DNA from: CAVWDI01 sp046259385
Lineage (GTDB): Bacteria > Chloroflexota > Anaerolineae > Anaerolineales > UBA4823
Assembly: GCA_046259385.1 (NCBI GenBank)
Contig: JBJYWI010000157.1
Span: forward strand, 4,372-68,371
DNA: 64,000 nucleotides
Direction of reading: 5' to 3'
Shown here piece by piece: positions 60,792-64,000 of this stretch (the stretch's first letter is position 1; the number at the start of each line of letters is the position of its first letter). The position numbers were made by a program, and so were the translations under genes. Under the pieces are notes generated by a model. The model was not told where the DNA came from. It did no database searches and worked only from the letters and a program-made list of their open reading frames with translations.

Positions 60792-62174
60792 TCAAACTCG
60801 TTTCTTAAGCAGCAGTTTGATGGGGGTGCCCAGAAATGGGTGGAATTCTCTTAATCTATTTTCAAGAAAGCGCATGTAGCTGAAATGCGACAACTTCGGA
60901 TCATTGACATACAGGATGAATGTGGGCGGGTCGCTCCTCACCTGGGTGCAGTAATATATTCTCAGCTGTCTTCCAGAATGAGTGGGTGCCGGGTGCTGGT
61001 CTTGTGCTTGCTGAAAAATCCTGTTTAATTGCGCTGTAGGCAGTTTGATTAATCTCTCTTCCTGGACCTTTAATGCCAGCGGCAGGACTTTGTGTACCCG
61101 TTGACCGGTTTTGGCCGATATGAAAAGAAGCGGAACATAGTCCAGGAATTTCAATTCGGATCGGATTTTGTTGGTGAACTCCTGCATAGTGTATGTATCT
61201 TTTTTAATAAGATCCCATTTGTTCACGACAACCACGACACTTTTCCATTCATCAAGGATATAACCTGCTATATGGGCGTCTTGAGTCGTAACGCCACTGG
61301 AGGCATCGATCAGAATTAATGATACATCTGCGCGCTTTATTGCTCCAATTGCCCTGATAACGCTGTATTTTTCAACTCCAGGGGTTACTTTACCGCTTCT
61401 GCGGATTCCAGCGGTATCAATTAGTGTTATTGGAATATTTTCAAAATTTATGTAAGTATCTACCGCATCCCGGGTTGTGCCGGGAATTGGACTTACGATA
61501 GCCCGGTCTTCTCCAAGGATTTTATTTAATAGGCTGGATTTACCCGCATTGGGTTTTCCAACAATCGCTATCTTAACAGATTCATCTTCCTCTCTTTTTT
61601 CAAATTCGATGCCCGGTCCCAGATTTTGGACCAGAACATCAAGCAAATCGCCTGTTCCGGTCCCGTGTAGCGCGGAAACCGGGTGAGGTTCTCCCATCCC
61701 TAATTCGTAGAACTGAACGGCAGATTCACGGCGTTGCAGGTTGTCAGCTTTATTCGCAACCAGCAGGACCGGCGGGGTTAGGATCTTATCCCGAATCTTC
61801 TGGCGTTTGCGCAATATGTCCGCAATCTCATGGTCTGCTGGTGTAAGTCCACCTTCCACATCTGTTACAAATAAGATCGCGTCAGCTTGATCTATCGCGA
61901 TTTCAGCCTGAGCACGGATTTGTCGCAAATAATCCTTTGAACCTATCGAAAGGGGTTCGCCCTGTTTTCCAGGGCTGGTGAATGTTGGATCCAACCCGCC
62001 TGTGTCAATTATGTCAAAAGTAACTCCGTTCCATTCCGCTTCCGTGATCAGCCTGTCCCGGGTCGTCCCCGGAATATCATCGACCACTGCCAATCTTCTT
62101 CCAGCCAGTCGATTGAAAAGAGTGCTTTTACCTACATTTGGACGTCCAATAAGGACAACTGTGGGTTTGCGCAT
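60792..62174 (-). CDS. der: ribosome-assembly GTPase Der (EngA)
   Basis: A 460-residue double-GTPase. Two P-loops, Gly-Arg-Pro-Asn-Val-Gly-Lys-Ser near 9 and Gly-Lys-Pro-Asn-Ala-Gly-Lys-Ser near 205, each have a matching Asp-Thr-Ala/Gly-Gly and Asn-Lys-x-Asp motif. The C-terminal KH-like domain is complete. It acts in 50S ribosome assembly. Confidence 0.96.
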   Translation of the reverse strand: MRKPTVVLIGRPNVGKSTLFNRLAGRRLAVVDDIPGTTRDRLITEAEWNGVTFDIIDTGGLDPTFTSPGKQGEPLSIGSKDYLRQIRAQAEIAIDQADAILFVTDVEGGLTPADHEIADILRKRQKIRDKILTPPVLLVANKADNLQRRESAVQFYELGMGEPHPVSALHGTGTGDLLDVLVQNLGPGIEFEKREEDESVKIAIVGKPNAGKSSLLNKILGEDRAIVSPIPGTTRDAVDTYINFENIPITLIDTAGIRRSGKVTPGVEKYSVIRAIGAIKRADVSLILIDASSGVTTQDAHIAGYILDEWKSVVVVVNKWDLIKKDTYTMQEFTNKIRSELKFLDYVPLLFISAKTGQRVHKVLPLALKVQEERLIKLPTAQLNRIFQQAQDQHPAPTHSGRQLRIYYCTQVRSDPPTFILYVNDPKLSHFSYMRFLENRLREFHPFLGTPIKLLLKKRV

Positions 62175-62205
62175 TTCACTTAATAAGATTGAAAAAGGTT
62201 GACTC

Positions 62206-63483
62206 TCAGGGTGAGGGTGTGATTGTTACAGTCGCTGTCAGCTCCGGGGTTGGGGCTGTTTCGATAATTACTTCGACTGTCTCAGGAATCGTAGTAGAAG
62301 CGCGTACCAGATCTGAGATGATCTCAACTTTTGGCGCCCTCTGGTATTCGCCTGGGGGTTGTCCTTCAAGGTCAAGCACCACCTTGATATCATCTGCGGT
62401 CAGAGTCTCGAGAATATTTAACGGCCCAGCAACAATTACTTCGACCAATTCTGGTGAAAATGTAGCAGATAGCTCGGGAGAGAGACCTCTGATTTCGATT
62501 GGTACCGAGAAGGTCTCACTTCCTTCCATTGCAGCGATGCTAACCTGCACCAGAACTTTAGGATCACGAACGGGGGTTATGCCTTCAGGGAGCCTTAATC
62601 CAATGCTGAATTCACTATCGTCAATCAATCCGGATAAATCCACAGGCTGTGTGTCCACAAAACCGGGCAAATCCTCAACCATCCGGGGATCCTCCGAAAA
62701 AACTGTTATTGTCGGTGGCGTTACAGAGACATTGGTCAGGCGGTAACCTTCTGCGATCTGACCAGTAGTATTGACTTTGACAACCACATTTTTAAATCCT
62801 CCCAGCAGTGATATTGGAAGAATTGCTGTTGTCTCAGGAGGTGACAAAGAGATTTCATCCACATTCCCCCCCTCAGGATTGAGCACATTTAGCGGGAGCG
62901 ATGAATTGATATTCTCTGTCCTACCGGATATGTCGAGGTTAACTTGAACCCGGTCGATCTGATTTAATGCCGACTTGGGACCGGATATTGTCACTACTTC
63001 AGGTTCGAGTGTTAATTCGCCTTTTTCATAACCCAGTGGAAGTTCTCCGGAAACAATGGCTTCAATCGGAAATTGTTCTTTAATGGATTCATCAAGTACT
63101 ATCTCAACATTTTCGGGGTCTATCTTGACAACCTTTATTACCGATTCAATATCTTCGTCAATTGTCAAATCGACTTTTATGTTTTTATTTATCCCTTCTT
63201 TCGCTGTGGAAAGGTCTATAAAAGGTTGCAGCAGTTTCGGGTCGTTTTCAATTTGTTCCCATATTGAACTGGGTGCGCGAAGTGTGATGCGGGCATCCTG
63301 TGAGTAATCATTGGTGATAATGTAACCCGGGGCGAGACCTGTTTTTTCCAGTTTTAAAGGTCTGGTTGTTCGTTCTTCGTTCGGGTCATTTGTATACTGA
63401 GCGGTTATCCAGATAATCAGGGCAAGGAAGATTGCCAGGACTAACAATCCGATATTATTCAGCAGCCAGTTCAGTGTTTTCAT
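62206..63483 (-). CDS. cdaR: YbbR-domain protein (CdaR-like)
   Basis: A 425-residue protein with one N-terminal membrane helix (about 9-28) followed by about four YbbR-like beta domains, each with Pro-x-x-Val-x-Ile/Val-x-Gly-Pro segments. It lies 7 bases after the diadenylate cyclase gene, the classical cdaA-cdaR pair in which CdaR modulates c-di-AMP synthesis outside the membrane. It ends in a Thr/Pro-rich tail. Confidence 0.88.
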   Translation of the reverse strand: MKTLNWLLNNIGLLVLAIFLALIIWITAQYTNDPNEERTTRPLKLEKTGLAPGYIITNDYSQDARITLRAPSSIWEQIENDPKLLQPFIDLSTAKEGINKNIKVDLTIDEDIESVIKVVKIDPENVEIVLDESIKEQFPIEAIVSGELPLGYEKGELTLEPEVVTISGPKSALNQIDRVQVNLDISGRTENINSSLPLNVLNPEGGNVDEISLSPPETTAILPISLLGGFKNVVVKVNTTGQIAEGYRLTNVSVTPPTITVFSEDPRMVEDLPGFVDTQPVDLSGLIDDSEFSIGLRLPEGITPVRDPKVLVQVSIAAMEGSETFSVPIEIRGLSPELSATFSPELVEVIVAGPLNILETLTADDIKVVLDLEGQPPGEYQRAPKVEIISDLVRASTTIPETVEVIIETAPTPELTATVTITPSP

Positions 63484-63490
63484 GGTTGGC

Positions 63491-64000
63491 TTATTCGTTC
63501 TTGAGGTCTTTCTCTTCTCTGGCGGGCATTAACCTGGAGAATAATTTTTCAAATCGGCTGGTTTGTTGAGGCATAAAGTAAGCTTCCAGGTTGCTCCTGA
63601 GTTGTTTTGAGTTTATCCGGCGGATCATTTTCCCTGAATTCGCGATGGTTATCGAACCTGTCTCCTCGGAAATGACAACTGCGATTGCGTCCGTCACTTC
63701 TGAAATTCCCAATGCTGCACGGTGGCGAAGACCCATCTGGCGTTCTGGGGATTCTGTGAGCACTCCGCTGGCAGAAAGCGGCATCACGCAGGAAGCAGCC
63801 AGCAGCTTGGAGTTGGAGATAATTACTGCTCCATCGTGCAAGGGTGTGTTCGGGTAAAAAATCTGCAAAAGCAATTCCGGAGTCACAACAGCATCCAGGA
63901 TTGCTCCGGTCTTGATGTATTCGTCAAGCACATCCCGCCTTTTCAGAATGATAAGCGCTCCATGTTTCCGGTTTTCAGCACATTGTGCATTTCCAGGCAA
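63491..64000 (-). CDS. cdaA: diadenylate cyclase CdaA, 3' part (cut by window end)
   Basis: The last ~169 codons of a DAC-domain protein; the N-terminal membrane helices lie outside the window. The two active-site motifs are visible: Leu-His-Asp-Gly-Ala and Leu-Arg-His-Arg-Ala-Ala-Leu-Gly. It makes c-di-AMP from two ATP. The true start is not in the window. Confidence 0.93.
   Translation of the reverse strand: MPGNAQCAENRKHGALIILKRRDVLDEYIKTGAILDAVVTPELLLQIFYPNTPLHDGAVIISNSKLLAASCVMPLSASGVLTESPERQMGLRHRAALGISEVTDAIAVVISEETGSITIANSGKMIRRINSKQLRSNLEAYFMPQQTSRFEKLFSRLMPAREEKDLKNE

Overview
The window looks like a chromosomal stretch from an uncultured bacterium, most likely a Chloroflexota (Anaerolineae-like) lineage. 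Reasons: an archaeal-type mevalonate gene set in a bacterial background, ferredoxin/heterodisulfide-reductase/Etf electron-transfer genes of anaerobes, secreted proteins ending in a Pro-Leu-Ile-Tyr-Arg motif, and no visible outer-membrane genes. This placement is inference from gene content only. Most of the window has moderate GC; 15.06-18.4 kb is clearly GC-richer. No rRNA, CRISPR array or intact insertion sequence was seen.

Layout. 0-1 kb: a decayed BMP-type (nucleoside/simple sugar) ABC transporter locus. 1-9.4 kb: a P1B-type metal ATPase with a Cys-Ser-Cys membrane motif, a secreted subtilase behind the lipid II flippase murJ, and a large secreted beta-helix protein. 9.4-9.8 kb: two serine tRNAs between a promoter and a terminator. 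9.8-15 kb: a phosphodiester glycosidase-like protein, a histidine ammonia-lyase with an Ala-Cys-Gly MIO triad, a DMT transporter and a CbpA-like DnaJ protein. 15.1-18.3 kb: a GC-rich three-gene operon of a RecA-like protein without a P-loop lysine, a small helical protein and a family B DNA polymerase with damaged catalytic and exonuclease motifs. 18.5-23.1 kb: two GT-C type membrane proteins and a dimethylarginine dimethylaminohydrolase.

23.2-32.9 kb: one long operon behind a perfect consensus promoter and a ~128-nt leader with a terminator hairpin. It encodes a four-subunit 2-oxoacid:ferredoxin oxidoreductase, a double HdrA-MvhD flavoprotein, an HdrC-HdrB type Fe-S protein and EtfAB. It probably links 2-oxoacid oxidation to flavin-based electron bifurcation or confurcation. 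33-37.4 kb: a cold-shock gene with its own leader and terminator-like hairpin, an orphan ParA, and small membrane and hypothetical proteins. 37.6-43.8 kb: a THEP1-like NTPase joined to hydantoinase hyuAB, then tyrosine phenol-lyase.

43.9-50.9 kb: an RNA methyltransferase, an orphan GAF histidine kinase, then class II HMG-CoA reductase, archaeal-type HMG-CoA synthase, a thiolase-fold protein and a DUF35 protein. The thiolase lacks the nucleophilic Cys. 51-59 kb: a GlcDE fusion with GlcF, a second DMT transporter, a PatB/MalY aminotransferase, a LysM lipoprotein and a Nudix hydrolase. 59-64 kb: housekeeping genes on the minus strand: YgiT-type zinc finger, deoC, lepB, der, a YbbR protein and the 3' part of a diadenylate cyclase gene cut by the window edge.

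Amino-acid catabolism is a recurring theme (histidine/aromatic lyase, tyrosine phenol-lyase, dimethylarginine hydrolase, hydantoinase, C-S lyase). It would supply 2-oxoacids and acyl-CoA for the ferredoxin/Hdr/Etf module. The best candidates for something not well described are the degenerate polymerase operon, the Kor-Hdr-Etf operon with its leader RNA, and the mevalonate locus with a Cys-less thiolase.
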